A DNA stretch of 64,000 nt from Brevibacillus sedimenti (GTDB lineage: Bacteria; Bacillota; Bacilli; Brevibacillales; Brevibacillaceae): NCBI RefSeq assembly GCF_020923495.1, contig NZ_CP064048.1, positions 2,435,501-2,499,500 of the forward strand, in the 5' to 3' direction. This document shows, piece by piece, positions 39,322 to 48,183 of the stretch. Within the stretch, counting starts at the first letter, position 1, and every line of letters starts with the position of its first letter. The notes under the pieces are model-generated. The model saw only the letters and a list, made by a program, of their open reading frames with translations, was not told the origin of the DNA and ran no database searches. A program made the position numbers and the translations under genes.

Positions 39322-40271
39322 AAATTTGCGTGGTTGGCAGTTTGAACACGGATATGGTAATCAGGACCAAGACGTACCCCCGCAGAGGGGAGACGCTGTT
39401 TGGCGAGACGTTAGACATCCTCCCGGGCGGCAAGGGCGGCAACGCCGCGACCGCGATCGCCCGGCTGGGCAAAAAGGTGCTGCTGGTCGGATCGGTCGGA
39501 CAGGACTCGTTTGGCGATCGGCTGCTGGCGGAGCTCAAGGCCAACGGCGTCGACGTGTCGGGGGTGAAGCGCAGCGCAGCGGCCAAGACCGGGACGGCGA
39601 TGATCACGATTGACGCCTACGCGGAAAACACCATGCTGGTGGTGCGCGGGGCCAATGCGGACCTGGCACCGGAGGACGTCGACAAGGTGCTCCCCGAGCT
39701 CCAGTCCTGCCGCATCCTGCTGACGCAGATGGAAACGGGCGAGCGGGCGGTCGTCTACGCGATGCAGAAGGCCAAGGAGAACGGCAGTCTGGTGATTCTC
39801 GACCCGGCGCCGGCGGAAGGCATCACGATGCGGGCGCTGCAGTACGCTGACATCGTCATTCCGAACGAGCAGGAGACGAAGTACATGACCGGCATTGAGA
39901 TTGATGGTCCCGACGACGCCCGGCAAGCGGCCCGGTACTTCCAGTCGCTCGGCGTTTCCCGGTCGATCATCAAGATGGGGCAGCGGGGCTGCCTGGTCTT
40001 CACCCCGGAACGCTCGGAGTACATCGAAGCGATTCCGGTTCAGGCGGTGGACACAGTCGTCGGTGACACGTTTTCCGGCGCGCTGGCCTGTGCGCTGGCC
40101 GACGGAAAAGACTTGTTTCAGGCAGCCCGTTTTGCAAGCGTTGTCAGTGCGCTGAAGGCAACCCGTTTCGGCGCCCAGGTGGGCATCCCCACACTGGCGG
40201 AAGTGCGGTCCTTCATCGCCGAACGCGGACTGCGCGAATATTTGGACGGGACAGCCGCGGCACATGACTGA
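39318..40271 (+). CDS. PfkB-family sugar kinase, ribokinase-like
   Basis: 317 residues. The ribokinase N-terminal signature (VVGSLNTDMVIRTKTYPRRGET) and GGKGGNAATAIARLG are clear, and the C-terminal anion-hole motif reads VVGDTFSGAL, with the catalytic Asp present but GAGD replaced by VVGD. It overlaps the FGGY kinase gene by four bases. Having two sugar kinases in a row suggests either two related sugars or a two-step phosphorylation of one. Confidence 0.88.
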   Translation: MKICVVGSLNTDMVIRTKTYPRRGETLFGETLDILPGGKGGNAATAIARLGKKVLLVGSVGQDSFGDRLLAELKANGVDVSGVKRSAAAKTGTAMITIDAYAENTMLVVRGANADLAPEDVDKVLPELQSCRILLTQMETGERAVVYAMQKAKENGSLVILDPAPAEGITMRALQYADIVIPNEQETKYMTGIEIDGPDDARQAARYFQSLGVSRSIIKMGQRGCLVFTPERSEYIEAIPVQAVDTVVGDTFSGALACALADGKDLFQAARFASVVSALKATRFGAQVGIPTLAEVRSFIAERGLREYLDGTAAAHD

Positions 40272-40285
40272 CGGAGGTGTGGACG

Positions 40286-41815
40286 ATGCAGCCGTATTTG
40301 TTGGAAATGAAACACATCAGCAAGACGTTTCCGGGGGTGAAGGCGCTCGACGACGTGCAGTTGGCGGTGCGTGCAGGTGAAGTGCACGCCTTGATCGGAG
40401 AGAACGGGGCGGGCAAGTCGACGCTGATCAAAATCCTGGCAGGCGTGTATCACCCCGACCCCGGAAGCCGCTTTTTCTTTGACGGCAAGGAAGTGGAGAT
40501 CAAAAAGCCGCTGGACGCGACCCTGCAGGGCATCTCCATCATTTATCAGGATTTGAGCCTCTTTCCCAACCTGAGCGTGGCGGAAAACATCTGCATGGGC
40601 CGCGATGCCGGAAAAGGACCATTTCGCCTGGTCAAGCGGAAAGAAAAGAGGGAGCTGGCCGCCCGCATCCTGAACGAATGGGGGTTTGGCATTGATCCTG
40701 ACGCCCGCCTGGACACGCTGAGCATCGCAAAGCAGCAGCTCGTCGCCATTGCCAGAGCGATTGCCTTCGAGGCCAAGCTGATCATCATGGACGAGCCCAC
40801 CTCGTCGCTCTCGTCCGGCGAAGTGGAGCTGCTGTACAAGGTGATTGACGACTTGAAACGAAAAGGCATCGCCATCCTGTTTGTCAGCCACAAGATGGAG
40901 GAGTTGTTCAAGGTGTCGGACCGGTTCACCGTGCTGCGGGACGGGAAGTACGTCGGCACGTACGCCAGGGAAGAGCTAAACGAAGATAAGCTGATCGCAC
41001 TGATGGTCGGACGAAAAGTGGAGGCGGTGTCGAGGCAGGAGACGCAGCCGGGCGAGCCGGTCCTGGAAGTCGTCTCGCTGTCCAAGCGGGGCCATTTCAA
41101 GGACGTCTCGTTTACCCTGCGAAAAGGGGAAGTGGTCGGCATCACCGGGCTGGTCGGTTCGGGCAGAACGGAGCTGGCGCATGCGTTGTTCGGCTTGCAG
41201 CGGCCGGACGCGGGCGAGATCAGGTTGAACGGAAATGTGGTGAACATTTCATCCACAGCGGAGGCGGTAAAACTGGGCATCGCCTATGTGCCGGAAAGCA
41301 GGCAGCGGGAAGGACTGATCCTGCAGCAGTCGATCGTCCGCAACGTCTCCCTGCCGATCCTCAAGCAGTTGAAAAACCGCCTGGGGTGGATCGACGGAAA
41401 TCAGGAGGCAAAACTGGCCGAGGGATACATCCGCTCGCTGGACATTCGCCCCGCCATCCCGGAGATGGCCACCGGCAACATGTCAGGCGGAAACCAGCAA
41501 AAAGTGGTCATTGCCAAATGGCTGTCGACAAACCCGCGCATCCTGATCGTCGATGAACCGACCAACGGGATCGACATCGGGGCGAAGACGGAAATTCACA
41601 AACTGATCCGCTCTCTGGCTGCCAACGGGCTGGCGGTGATTGTCATCTCGTCCGATTTGCCGGAAGTGCTGGCCGTCAGCGATCGCGTGCTGGTCATGCG
41701 AAAAGGGACGATTAGCGGGGAACTGTCCATAAAGGAAGCGACCCAGGAGAAAATCATGAACCTGGCTTTGATCGGGCGACCAAAGGCAAAAGGAAATGAG
41801 GCGGTCGGATTATGA
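40286..41815 (+). CDS. Sugar ABC transporter ATP-binding protein (two NBDs)
   Basis: A 509-residue RbsA/LsrA-type protein with two nucleotide-binding domains. NBD1 (residues about 8-240) has Walker A GENGAGKST, signature LSIAKQQ and Walker B LIIMDEPTSSL; NBD2 (about 260-495) has the usual degenerate Walker A GLVGSGRTEL, signature MSGGNQQ and Walker B ILIVDEPTNGID. It drives import through the two permeases encoded next. GGAGG precedes ATG 40286 by 8 bases. The last bases overlap the first permease gene. Confidence 0.94.
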   Translation: MQPYLLEMKHISKTFPGVKALDDVQLAVRAGEVHALIGENGAGKSTLIKILAGVYHPDPGSRFFFDGKEVEIKKPLDATLQGISIIYQDLSLFPNLSVAENICMGRDAGKGPFRLVKRKEKRELAARILNEWGFGIDPDARLDTLSIAKQQLVAIARAIAFEAKLIIMDEPTSSLSSGEVELLYKVIDDLKRKGIAILFVSHKMEELFKVSDRFTVLRDGKYVGTYAREELNEDKLIALMVGRKVEAVSRQETQPGEPVLEVVSLSKRGHFKDVSFTLRKGEVVGITGLVGSGRTELAHALFGLQRPDAGEIRLNGNVVNISSTAEAVKLGIAYVPESRQREGLILQQSIVRNVSLPILKQLKNRLGWIDGNQEAKLAEGYIRSLDIRPAIPEMATGNMSGGNQQKVVIAKWLSTNPRILIVDEPTNGIDIGAKTEIHKLIRSLAANGLAVIVISSDLPEVLAVSDRVLVMRKGTISGELSIKEATQEKIMNLALIGRPKAKGNEAVGL

Positions 41816-42795
41816 ACAAAATCCTGAAATCAAGCGAGTTTGGAATCGGAGTCATCCTGCTGCTGCTGTCCGCGGCGCTGGCGGTCACCAGTCCCGTCTT
41901 TTTGACGGCGGACAACATCCTCGACATCTTGAAGGGCAATGCCGTGCTGGGAATCCTCGCAATTGGGATGACGCTGGTGATCATCACCGGCGGGATTGAC
42001 GTCTCCGTCGCTGCAGTGACGGCCGCCATCACCGTCATCATCGGCAAATTGGCCGTTTCGCTGCACGACAGCGGATGGAGTCTGGCCGCCATTTTTCTCG
42101 CCGCGCCGCTCGAGGGAGTGCTGTTCGGCCTGGTAAATGGGCTGCTCGTCGCCAAAACAAAGATTCCACCGATCGTGGCCACGCTGGGCACCAAAAGCAT
42201 CCTGGCCGGTGCCACGCTGTACGTCACAAACGGGGCGTACATGAACAGCAGCGATTTGCCGGAAGCGTTTCTCCGCTTCGCCCAATGGAAACCTTTCGGG
42301 GTATCGGTTCTCATCCTCATCTTTTTTGCGGTCGCGCTGTTTACCTGGTTTCTGCTGAATCACACCGTCATCGGCCGCTCGGTCGTGGCGATGGGCGGCA
42401 ATCCGGTTTCGGCAATGCGGGCGGGGATTCACCTGCAGTCCGTACAGTTGTTTGTATACGCTTACATGGGCTGCCTGGCGGGCATTGCCGCGATCGTGCA
42501 AACCGCGTACACCAAAGGGGTGGACCCGAACGGGTTCAACGGCTTCGAGCTGACCGTTATCGCCGCCGTCGTCCTGGGCGGGGCCAACATCATGGGCGGC
42601 TACGGTTCCATCCCGGGAACGATCCTGGGTGTGCTGCTGCTCGGTGTGATGCAGAACGGTCTGATCCTCGCCCATGTCGATACATTCTGGCAGGATATCG
42701 TGACCGGCGCGATTATCTTGATCGCCGTCACCTATGACGTGATCAAGCGGAAGCGCGAGGAAGCCAACCGGGCAAAAATCGAGATCGAGGCGTAG
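41812..42795 (+). CDS. Sugar ABC transporter permease 1
   Basis: 327 residues, RbsC/LsrC family, about nine to ten transmembrane helices; typical motifs include ILAIGMTLVIITGGIDVS and the C-terminal VLGGANIMGGYGSIPGTILG coupling region. It starts on the ATGA overlap with the ATP-binding protein. With the second permease 15 bp downstream it should form a heterodimeric channel, as in Lsr and Rha transporters. Confidence 0.93.
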   Translation: MNKILKSSEFGIGVILLLLSAALAVTSPVFLTADNILDILKGNAVLGILAIGMTLVIITGGIDVSVAAVTAAITVIIGKLAVSLHDSGWSLAAIFLAAPLEGVLFGLVNGLLVAKTKIPPIVATLGTKSILAGATLYVTNGAYMNSSDLPEAFLRFAQWKPFGVSVLILIFFAVALFTWFLLNHTVIGRSVVAMGGNPVSAMRAGIHLQSVQLFVYAYMGCLAGIAAIVQTAYTKGVDPNGFNGFELTVIAAVVLGGANIMGGYGSIPGTILGVLLLGVMQNGLILAHVDTFWQDIVTGAIILIAVTYDVIKRKREEANRAKIEIEA

Positions 42796-42810
42796 GAGCG
42801 GGGTGAGGAC

Positions 42811-43752
42811 ATGAATTTTCTCTCGAAAGAATGGATTCTCGGCTACGTGTTTGCGGGACTGTTTCTGTTGATGACGCTGTTTGTCCCGGGATTTTTTGAC
42901 ACGTACAACCTGATCAACATGCTGTTTCAACTCCCCGAACTGGGCATATTGTCGCTGGGAATGATGGTCGTGCTGCTGACGGCGGGGATCGATTTGTCGA
43001 TCACCTTCCTGGCGGCGCTGGCTGGCGTGATCGTGGCAATGCTGCTGACCAACGGGTATTCCGTGCCGGTTTCCATCCTGGCCGGCTTCGCCACTGCGCT
43101 GGCCGGGGGGCTTCTCAACGGATTTTTCATCGCCGTCGTCGGCGTTTCCCCTATTCTGGTCACGCTGGGCACGATGACTTTGTTTGAGGGGATTGTCCTG
43201 CTGCTGACAAAAGGCAACAGCATTTCCGGCTTTCCGGAGAGCTACTCACTGATCGGCAACGGCCTCTTGGGAGTCGTTCCGATTCCGATCCTGATCTTTG
43301 CGGTGATTGCCGTGATCCTGTCCATTCTGCTGAACAAGACAGCGTGGGGCCGCAGCGTCTACATGTTCGGCAACAACCCGACGGCGACGCTGTTTTCCGG
43401 GATTAACACGACCCGGGTCGTCCTGTTGGTCTACCTGTTTGCCGCATTAATGACCGCGGTGGCGGCCATCATCATGACCAGCCGCTACAATTCTGCCAAG
43501 GTGGACATCGGCAGCTCGTACCTGCTGCAAAGCATCGCGGTCGCAGTCCTGGGCGGCACCAGCATTTCCGGCGGGTACGGCAAAGTGATCGGAGTCGTGC
43601 TGGCCGTGGGGATTTTCCAGATCATCTCCAACGGGCTGAATCTGCTGGGCGTCTCCAGCATGGTCATCGACATCCTGATGGGCACCATCCTGATTGGCGT
43701 CCTGCTGATCAACTATGTCTCAGCAAAGCGCAAGCAAAGTCAGACCGCGTGA
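42811..43752 (+). CDS. Sugar ABC transporter permease 2
   Basis: 313 residues of the same RbsC/LsrD family: LSLGMMVVLLTAGIDLSITF and VAVLGGTSISGGYGKVIGV are diagnostic; about nine helices. ATG 42811 has a GGGTGAGG-like site. Its pairing with a non-identical first permease distinguishes this importer from the single-permease ribose system. Confidence 0.92.
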   Translation: MNFLSKEWILGYVFAGLFLLMTLFVPGFFDTYNLINMLFQLPELGILSLGMMVVLLTAGIDLSITFLAALAGVIVAMLLTNGYSVPVSILAGFATALAGGLLNGFFIAVVGVSPILVTLGTMTLFEGIVLLLTKGNSISGFPESYSLIGNGLLGVVPIPILIFAVIAVILSILLNKTAWGRSVYMFGNNPTATLFSGINTTRVVLLVYLFAALMTAVAAIIMTSRYNSAKVDIGSSYLLQSIAVAVLGGTSISGGYGKVIGVVLAVGIFQIISNGLNLLGVSSMVIDILMGTILIGVLLINYVSAKRKQSQTA

Positions 43753-43846
43753 AGGGAGGGATGCTGCCGAACCTATAAAGTCATCCGCTTCTTTCACCTT
43801 ATGTCCAATACAAAATCTCTGATCAAGAGACACAGGGGGAGTTTTG

Positions 43847-44890
43847 ATGAAAAAGATGAACAAAATGCTGTCTGTTTCCGTCTCCGTTTTGCTGACACTG
43901 GGCTTGATGACGGGCTGTGCCGTACAGAAAAATCCGGCCGCTCCTGCTGATGGCGCGGCAGGGGGGAAAAGCGACGGCAAGCTGACAATCGCCGTCGTTC
44001 CCAAACTGGTCGGTATCCCGTACTTCAACGCGTCGGAAAAAGGGGCAAAGCAGGCAGCAGACGCACTGGGCGTTGAGCTGATCTACACCGGCCCGACCCA
44101 ACCGGACGCCGCGCAGCAGGTGAAGGTGATCGAGGACCTGATCGCCAAAAAGGTGGATGTGATCGCCGTCGCGCCGAACGACGCCGCCGCGCTGACGCCG
44201 GTGCTGAAAAAGGCGAAGGATCAAGGCATCAAGGTGATGGACTGGGACACGCCAGCCGATCCTTCGGTGGTTGAACTGTCCGTCCATCAAATCGACGACG
44301 AAGTGTACGGACGCCACATGGTTGACCTTCTTTTCCAGGCGATGGGCACCGACAGCGGTAAAGTGGCGATCGTGACGGGCGGCTTGTCGGCGCAAAACCT
44401 GAACACCTGGATCGACTGGTCGAAAAAGCAGATTGCCGAGAAGTACCCCAACCTGCAGATCATCGGGGACAAGATCGGCACGGACGAGAAACAGCAGGTG
44501 GCGTACCAAAAGACGCTTGACCTGCTGAAGGCCAACCCCGACCTGAACGGCATCCTGGCCTACTCCACGGTGGCGCCGCTCGGTGCAGCTCAGGCGATCC
44601 AGGAAAAAGGCCTGCAGGACAAGGTGTCGCTCGTAGGCGTGGCGCTGCCCAAGGACTCGAAACCGTTCCTGGAAGACGGATCGCTCGATACGGCGACGCT
44701 GTGGGACCCGGTGAAACTGGGCTATTTGACCGTCACCCTGGCCAAAGACCTGGCGGAAGGCAAGAAGCCGACCGACGGCCAGGAGGTGGCGAACGTCGGC
44801 AAGATCGAAGTGAAGGAAGACGGCAAAACCGTCATCATGGGACCGCCGAGCGACTTCACCAAGGAAAACGCCGGCAACTACGATTTTTAA
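43847..44890 (+). CDS. Sugar-binding lipoprotein, LsrB-like
   Basis: A 347-residue periplasmic-binding-type protein (family I) anchored as a lipoprotein: signal peptide with lipobox LMTGC (Cys 24), a Ser/Ala/Gly linker, then KLTIAVVPKLVGIPYFNASEKG. The C-terminal half resembles LsrB/RhaS (LPKDSKPFLEDGSLDTATLW; GPPSDFTKEN). This suggests a furanone-like or deoxy-sugar ligand, but ligand residues cannot be judged by eye. It lies 94 bp after the permeases, starting just behind AGGGGGAG, and ends before a terminator. Confidence 0.88.
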   Translation: MKKMNKMLSVSVSVLLTLGLMTGCAVQKNPAAPADGAAGGKSDGKLTIAVVPKLVGIPYFNASEKGAKQAADALGVELIYTGPTQPDAAQQVKVIEDLIAKKVDVIAVAPNDAAALTPVLKKAKDQGIKVMDWDTPADPSVVELSVHQIDDEVYGRHMVDLLFQAMGTDSGKVAIVTGGLSAQNLNTWIDWSKKQIAEKYPNLQIIGDKIGTDEKQQVAYQKTLDLLKANPDLNGILAYSTVAPLGAAQAIQEKGLQDKVSLVGVALPKDSKPFLEDGSLDTATLWDPVKLGYLTVTLAKDLAEGKKPTDGQEVANVGKIEVKEDGKTVIMGPPSDFTKENAGNYDF

Positions 44891-44922
44891 TCAGAGCCGC
44901 ACAGACGCTGTCAACAAACGGA

Positions 44923-44952
44923 GGCTGCCTGTATTCAGGCAGCCTTTCGTTT
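44923..44952 (+). terminator. Terminator of the sugar operon
   Basis: Stem GGCTGCCTG / CAGGCAGCC with loop TATT, followed by TTTCGTTT. Confidence 0.8.
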
Positions 44953-45140
44953 GCTCCGATGGAACTGTTCTTCCAACCGGAGCCAATCGCTTTCCGGCAG
45001 CCCCCGGAGTTATATCTCCAAATTAGGTTTTCTTGGAGATCGTTACCCGAGAGAGGTTCAAAGGTAAGCTGCTCTCCAAACTCTATGTTGAACTTCTTCA
45101 AGCCATGGCTGGTAATTTGTTATCTATAGTCATACATGCA

Positions 45141-45305
45141 TTATTGAGAATGTTTTGTAATAATATAAAAACAAACTAAAGAACCAAGAGCCCCTCCGGC
45201 AAGTAAGACTAGTACGGGAAGAGGAACATCCAAAAAAAACATTCCGATCACTTGCGAGATAAACAAGATTAAGATAGTGATTTGTAAAACAACTTTCTTA
45301 TCCAT
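45141..45305 (-). CDS. Small two-helix membrane protein
   Basis: 54 residues from ATG 45305 (AGGTG site just upstream): two hydrophobic helices (VLQITILILFISQVIGMFFL and PVLVLLAGGALGSLVCFYII) joined by a short PLP turn, with a short basic tail. The region is AT-rich compared with the rest of the window, as in the neighbouring IS element, so it may have been acquired with it. Function unknown. Confidence 0.5.
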   Translation of the reverse strand: MDKKVVLQITILILFISQVIGMFFLDVPLPVLVLLAGGALGSLVCFYIITKHSQ

Positions 45306-45365
45306 TTTCGCACCTCGATCCATAGTCGTTGAAGGTTTAAAAAAGCCATTGTCCATACTAGAGTG

Positions 45366-45428
45366 CACCCCTTAAAGTAGACATTGGAAAAACCCCTTGG
45401 GATAACCGATGTTACTTTAAGGGGTGAA
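45366..45428. repeat. Large inverted repeat at the IS left end
   Basis: CACCCCTTAAAGTA (45366-45379) and TACTTTAAGGGGTG (about 45413-45428, with one extra base) form a near-perfect stem extended by ACAT / ATGT. The right arm contains AAGGGGTG, the ribosome binding site of orfA. RNA made from outside the element would fold this site away. Confidence 0.7.
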
Positions 45429-45434
45429 TTTTTT

Positions 45435-45731
45435 ATGGCTATCAAAGGTCAAAAGTTCAAGCATTATCCTTTGTCGTTGAAAATGGAGGCAATACGATTG
45501 CATGTAGAGGAGAAGTGGACATACAGACGTATCACTGAGCATTTAGGAATCCAGGATAAGGATCGAGTAAAAAAATGGATGCGGAAATACAAACAACTTG
45601 GGGAGTTCGGTCTTTTGGATCAGCGTGGACGACGTCCAGAGTACATCGATCAAGATCGACATGTGAAAAAATTGAAACGGGAGAACGAAATTCTAAAAAA
45701 GTGTTTGGAAATCTGGATGCGGGAGGTGTAA
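45435..45731 (+). CDS. IS3-family transposase OrfA
   Basis: 98 residues: N-terminal helix-turn-helix (YPLSLKMEAIRLHVEEKWTY ... ITEHLGIQDKDRVKKWMRKY) and a C-terminal leucine-zipper-like helix (DRHVKKLKRENEILKKCLEI). It binds the IS ends. The AAAAAAG heptamer at 45695-45701 near its end is a typical -1 frameshift signal that would produce the OrfAB transposase. Confidence 0.88.
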   Translation: MAIKGQKFKHYPLSLKMEAIRLHVEEKWTYRRITEHLGIQDKDRVKKWMRKYKQLGEFGLLDQRGRRPEYIDQDRHVKKLKRENEILKKCLEIWMREV

Positions 45732-45748
45732 GAAAAAAGTATCGTGTG

Positions 45749-46594
45749 ATGGAGAATGTGGCAGCATTGTACCCGATTACCGAACTCTCCAAACTTCTTG
45801 GTGTATCGAGGAGTGGGTATTATCGGTATCTTGCACAGAAGGAGTGGGATAGAGACGGAGAACTGAAACAGCAGATTCAAACCATCTATGATGAACGAAA
45901 AGGAATATATGGGTATCGAAGAATTCAAGCGGAACTCTTTCGTCAATACGGCAAGGTTGTGAATCATAAGAAGGTGTTACGACTCATGCAAATTCTTGGG
46001 CTGAAAGCCATTATTCGTGGCAAGCGAGCGTATCGGAGCACGTATCGAGCGGCTGAATCAGATGGTCGTGTTGCCGAAAATTTGTTGAAGCGTGACTTCA
46101 CAGCCGAGAAACCGAACCAGAAGTGGGTCACCGATGTTACCCAGTTTCGTGTAGGAGATCAACGTATCTTCTTATCTGCGATTAAAGACTTGTTTCACAA
46201 CGAAATCGTGGCGCACCATGTGAGCTTACACAATGACAATGTCCTTGTCCTGGAGACGTTTCGGAAAGCATTTGAAAAGCATAAGGACGTGACTGGACTG
46301 ATCGTACACAGCGATCAAGGCTTCCAGTACACGTCCCATGCATACCACGACATGCTGCAAAAGGTTGGCGCCCGAATCAGCATGTCCCGAAGGGGCAATT
46401 GTTTAGACAATTCCCCTATGGAGAGTTTCTTCTCGCACTTAAAGGCAGAAGCTCTCTATCCTTATGATATTCGAAGTTTGGATGAGGCGCAAAGACGAAT
46501 TGAGGAGTACATTCGTTTTTACAATGAGGAGCGTTTGCAAATCAAATTAAATAAGCTGACGCCAGTCGAGTACAGGCGTCAGCATGCGGCCTAA
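45749..46594 (+). CDS. IS3-family transposase OrfB (DDE integrase)
   Basis: From ATG 45749 about 281 residues; the frame is open from 45575 and is normally expressed as an OrfAB fusion by -1 frameshifting at 45695-45701. The HTH_21 region (YPITELSKLLGVSRSGYYRY; GIYGYRRIQAEL) precedes the rve core with the DDE triad: Asp in WVTDVTQF, Asp in IVHSDQGFQYTS and Glu in NSPMESFFSHLK. No disruption is seen. Confidence 0.9.
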   Translation: MENVAALYPITELSKLLGVSRSGYYRYLAQKEWDRDGELKQQIQTIYDERKGIYGYRRIQAELFRQYGKVVNHKKVLRLMQILGLKAIIRGKRAYRSTYRAAESDGRVAENLLKRDFTAEKPNQKWVTDVTQFRVGDQRIFLSAIKDLFHNEIVAHHVSLHNDNVLVLETFRKAFEKHKDVTGLIVHSDQGFQYTSHAYHDMLQKVGARISMSRRGNCLDNSPMESFFSHLKAEALYPYDIRSLDEAQRRIEEYIRFYNEERLQIKLNKLTPVEYRRQHAA

Positions 46595-46666
46595 CGGCCG
46601 GGGGTTTTTTAAGTGTCTACAAAATGGGGTCTTGACCATACAGACTAATGGCTTTTTTCTTATTAT

Positions 46667-46924
46667 TTAATATCCACTCACTAAAGTAAACTTCGTATTC
46701 GTCCAATTTTTGTAATTCATCACTTTCTGGGCTGAGGCAAGGTTGGCAGCAACTTCTGCACTCGCTTGCAGACGAGAGTAGGTTGCATACGCATCTCCAG
46801 TGATACCCGCTAGCGTAGTCACAGTTGCAGCCCCTGCAAGAACCGCTTGCGCCAATCCTGCGGCGCCAGCCGGGAAACCTGCTACAATGCAGAAAAAGGA
46901 TGTGATTGATTTTCTGTCAATCAC
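46667..46924 (-). pseudogene. Orphan 3' gene remnant between the IS and sigK
   Basis: An open frame of 85 codons, Ala-rich (AGFPAGAAGLAQAVLAGAAT) then polar, ending VSGY. Its only start codon lies inside the sigK terminator hairpin, so it has no credible translation start; it looks like the 3' end of a gene whose front was lost, perhaps when the neighbouring IS element or other DNA moved in. No family recognised. Confidence 0.35.
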
Positions 46925-46935
46925 ATCCTTTTTCT
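46891..46935. terminator. Strong bidirectional terminator of sigK
   Basis: 19-bp perfect inverted repeat AGAAAAAGGATGTGATTGA / TCAATCACATCCTTTTTCT with a 7-nt loop, directly after the sigK stop codon (46937). Confidence 0.85.
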
Positions 46936-46936
46936 C

Positions 46937-47309
46937 CTACCTGCCCTGCGTCTGCTTCGTCCGATAAAACTCATTAAACAACTTCATCAATGCCCGCTTC
47001 TCGATCCGCGACACGTACGAACGGGAAATGCCCAGCTCGCGGGCGATTTCCCGCTGTGTCTTCTCTTTGTCCTGGTCCAGACCGAACCGGCCAATGATCA
47101 CTTCTTTTTCCCTCTCATCGAGGATGTGGATGTGCTGGTAGATCTTGTTTGACTCCAGCTTGAGCTGCACGGTGTCCACGACCTCGTCAATCTCCGTGCC
47201 CAGCACGTCGATCAGGGTGATTTCATTCCCTTCCTTGTCGGTTCCGATGGGGTCGTGCAGCGACACGTCCTTTTTGGTTTTTTTCAAACTGCGCAGATGC
47301 ATCAGAATC
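46937..47309 (-). CDS. sigK: SigK exon 3 (C-terminal part of sigma-K)
   Basis: The last 124 codons of the mother-cell sigma factor of late sporulation. Sequence from [20 protein letters not shown] onward covers the end of region 2, region 3 and region 4 ([20 protein letters not shown], the -35-binding HTH). It corresponds to B. subtilis spoIIIC, the 3' part of sigK split by skin. The exon begins behind the GA crossover core (47310-47311) of element A. As the DNA stands, translation could only begin at ATG 47302 and the product would lack the core-binding regions. Confidence 0.93.
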
Positions 47310-47330
47310 TCGAGTTTACTGTCAAACGTA
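47296..47330. other. Attachment site of element A, sigK exon 3 side
   Basis: Minus-strand order: arm TTGACAGTA (47325-47317), AACTC, core GA (47311-47310), then sigK exon 3 GATTCTGATG. The arm is the mirror of TACTGTCAA at 50075-50067. Confidence 0.8.
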
Positions 47331-47406
47331 TGCGGACCGTCGTATGTGGCAGCGGCGGGTGCCGCTTGTTGGCGTGCAATCCGTGACTGGTGTGTCTGTG
47401 TTGTGC

Positions 47407-48183
47407 TTATCTCCTCAACGTCACATTCTCTCGCCAGCCGAGCTCGTACGAAATCCGTCTGACAGTCTCCTTAAGCACCTGGATTAATTCAGGCAGCCGC
47501 TCGTCGCCGAATCGAACATCCGGACCGGCAATGCTTAATCCGGCACAGATGCGGCCGAGATGGTCAAAAATGGGCGCCGCCACCGCCGCGGTGTTTTCCT
47601 CCAGTTCCGAATAGCTGACGGTATAGCCGTTTTTCCGCGCTTCGGCGAGTACGTCCCGGAGCCGCTGCTTGTCCGTAATGGTTCCGGAAGCGTATGGAAC
47701 CAGCGTGGTCGCGTTTATATACTGTTCACGTTCCTGTTCGTCCAGAAAGGCGAGGATGATGCGGGAACAGGCTCCCGCGTAGAGTGGGGATCTTCTGCCA
47801 ATTTTCGTATAAAGCCGGACCGGATGCAGTGTGTCCAACTTCTCAATATACATGGCCTGGTCCCCGTCGCGAACGATCAGATTGACAGCCTCGTCCACCT
47901 GATCCCGCAAGGTTTTCATCAATGGCAACGCGATTTGGCGGATATCCAATCGCTCGGCCACCAATTGGCCGAACTGCAGGAATGTCAACCCCAGCGAGTA
48001 GCTGCCGTCTTCGTTTTTCTGTAAGAATCCCATCTCTTCCAGCGACCCTGTCATGCGGTGAATGGACGTTTTGGGCATGCCCGACAGTTCTACCATCTCA
48101 TTGAGGCTTAGTTTCGCGTGTTGGAGAAACAGATTCAGCACTTCCATCGATTTGACAAGTGTCTTGTTCTTGTGTTGTACCAT
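47407..48183 (-). CDS. IclR-family transcriptional regulator, cargo of element A
   Basis: 258 residues: N-terminal winged helix ([16 protein letters not shown] ... [21 protein letters not shown]) and C-terminal IclR effector domain ([14 protein letters not shown] ... [19 protein letters not shown]). Effectors and targets are unknown. ATG 48183 has AAGGGG close and GGGGAGG further upstream. A perfect palindrome TACTAT-TATG-ATAGTA (48308-48323) in its promoter region may be its operator. It is excised with the element and so would be lost only from the mother cell. Confidence 0.88.
   Translation of the reverse strand: MVQHKNKTLVKSMEVLNLFLQHAKLSLNEMVELSGMPKTSIHRMTGSLEEMGFLQKNEDGSYSLGLTFLQFGQLVAERLDIRQIALPLMKTLRDQVDEAVNLIVRDGDQAMYIEKLDTLHPVRLYTKIGRRSPLYAGACSRIILAFLDEQEREQYINATTLVPYASGTITDKQRLRDVLAEARKNGYTVSYSELEENTAAVAAPIFDHLGRICAGLSIAGPDVRFGDERLPELIQVLKETVRRISYELGWRENVTLRR

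Larger units (their letters stand above)
45364..46633 (+). mobile_element. IS3-family insertion sequence
   Basis: About 1.27 kb. Two overlapping frames (orfA, orfB) in IS3/IS150 arrangement with a -1 slippery site, and imperfect terminal inverted repeats of about 33 bp: left end TGCACCCCTTAAAGTAGACA..., right end (complement) AAGACCCCATTTTGTAGACA..., both continuing into AAAACCCC. CCATAC is present on both sides (45353-45358 and 46636-46641), but is longer than normal IS3 duplications. Both frames are intact, so the element may be active. Confidence 0.88.

Noticed and set aside
44856-45101. Minus-strand frame KKFNIEFGEQLTFEPLSG...
   Set aside because: Only a TTG start, no ribosome binding site, and it runs through the terminator of the sugar operon.
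45353-46641. CCATAC on both sides of the IS as its target duplication
   Set aside because: IS3-family duplications are usually 3-4 bp and the repeats do not abut the aligned inverted-repeat ends; may be chance.
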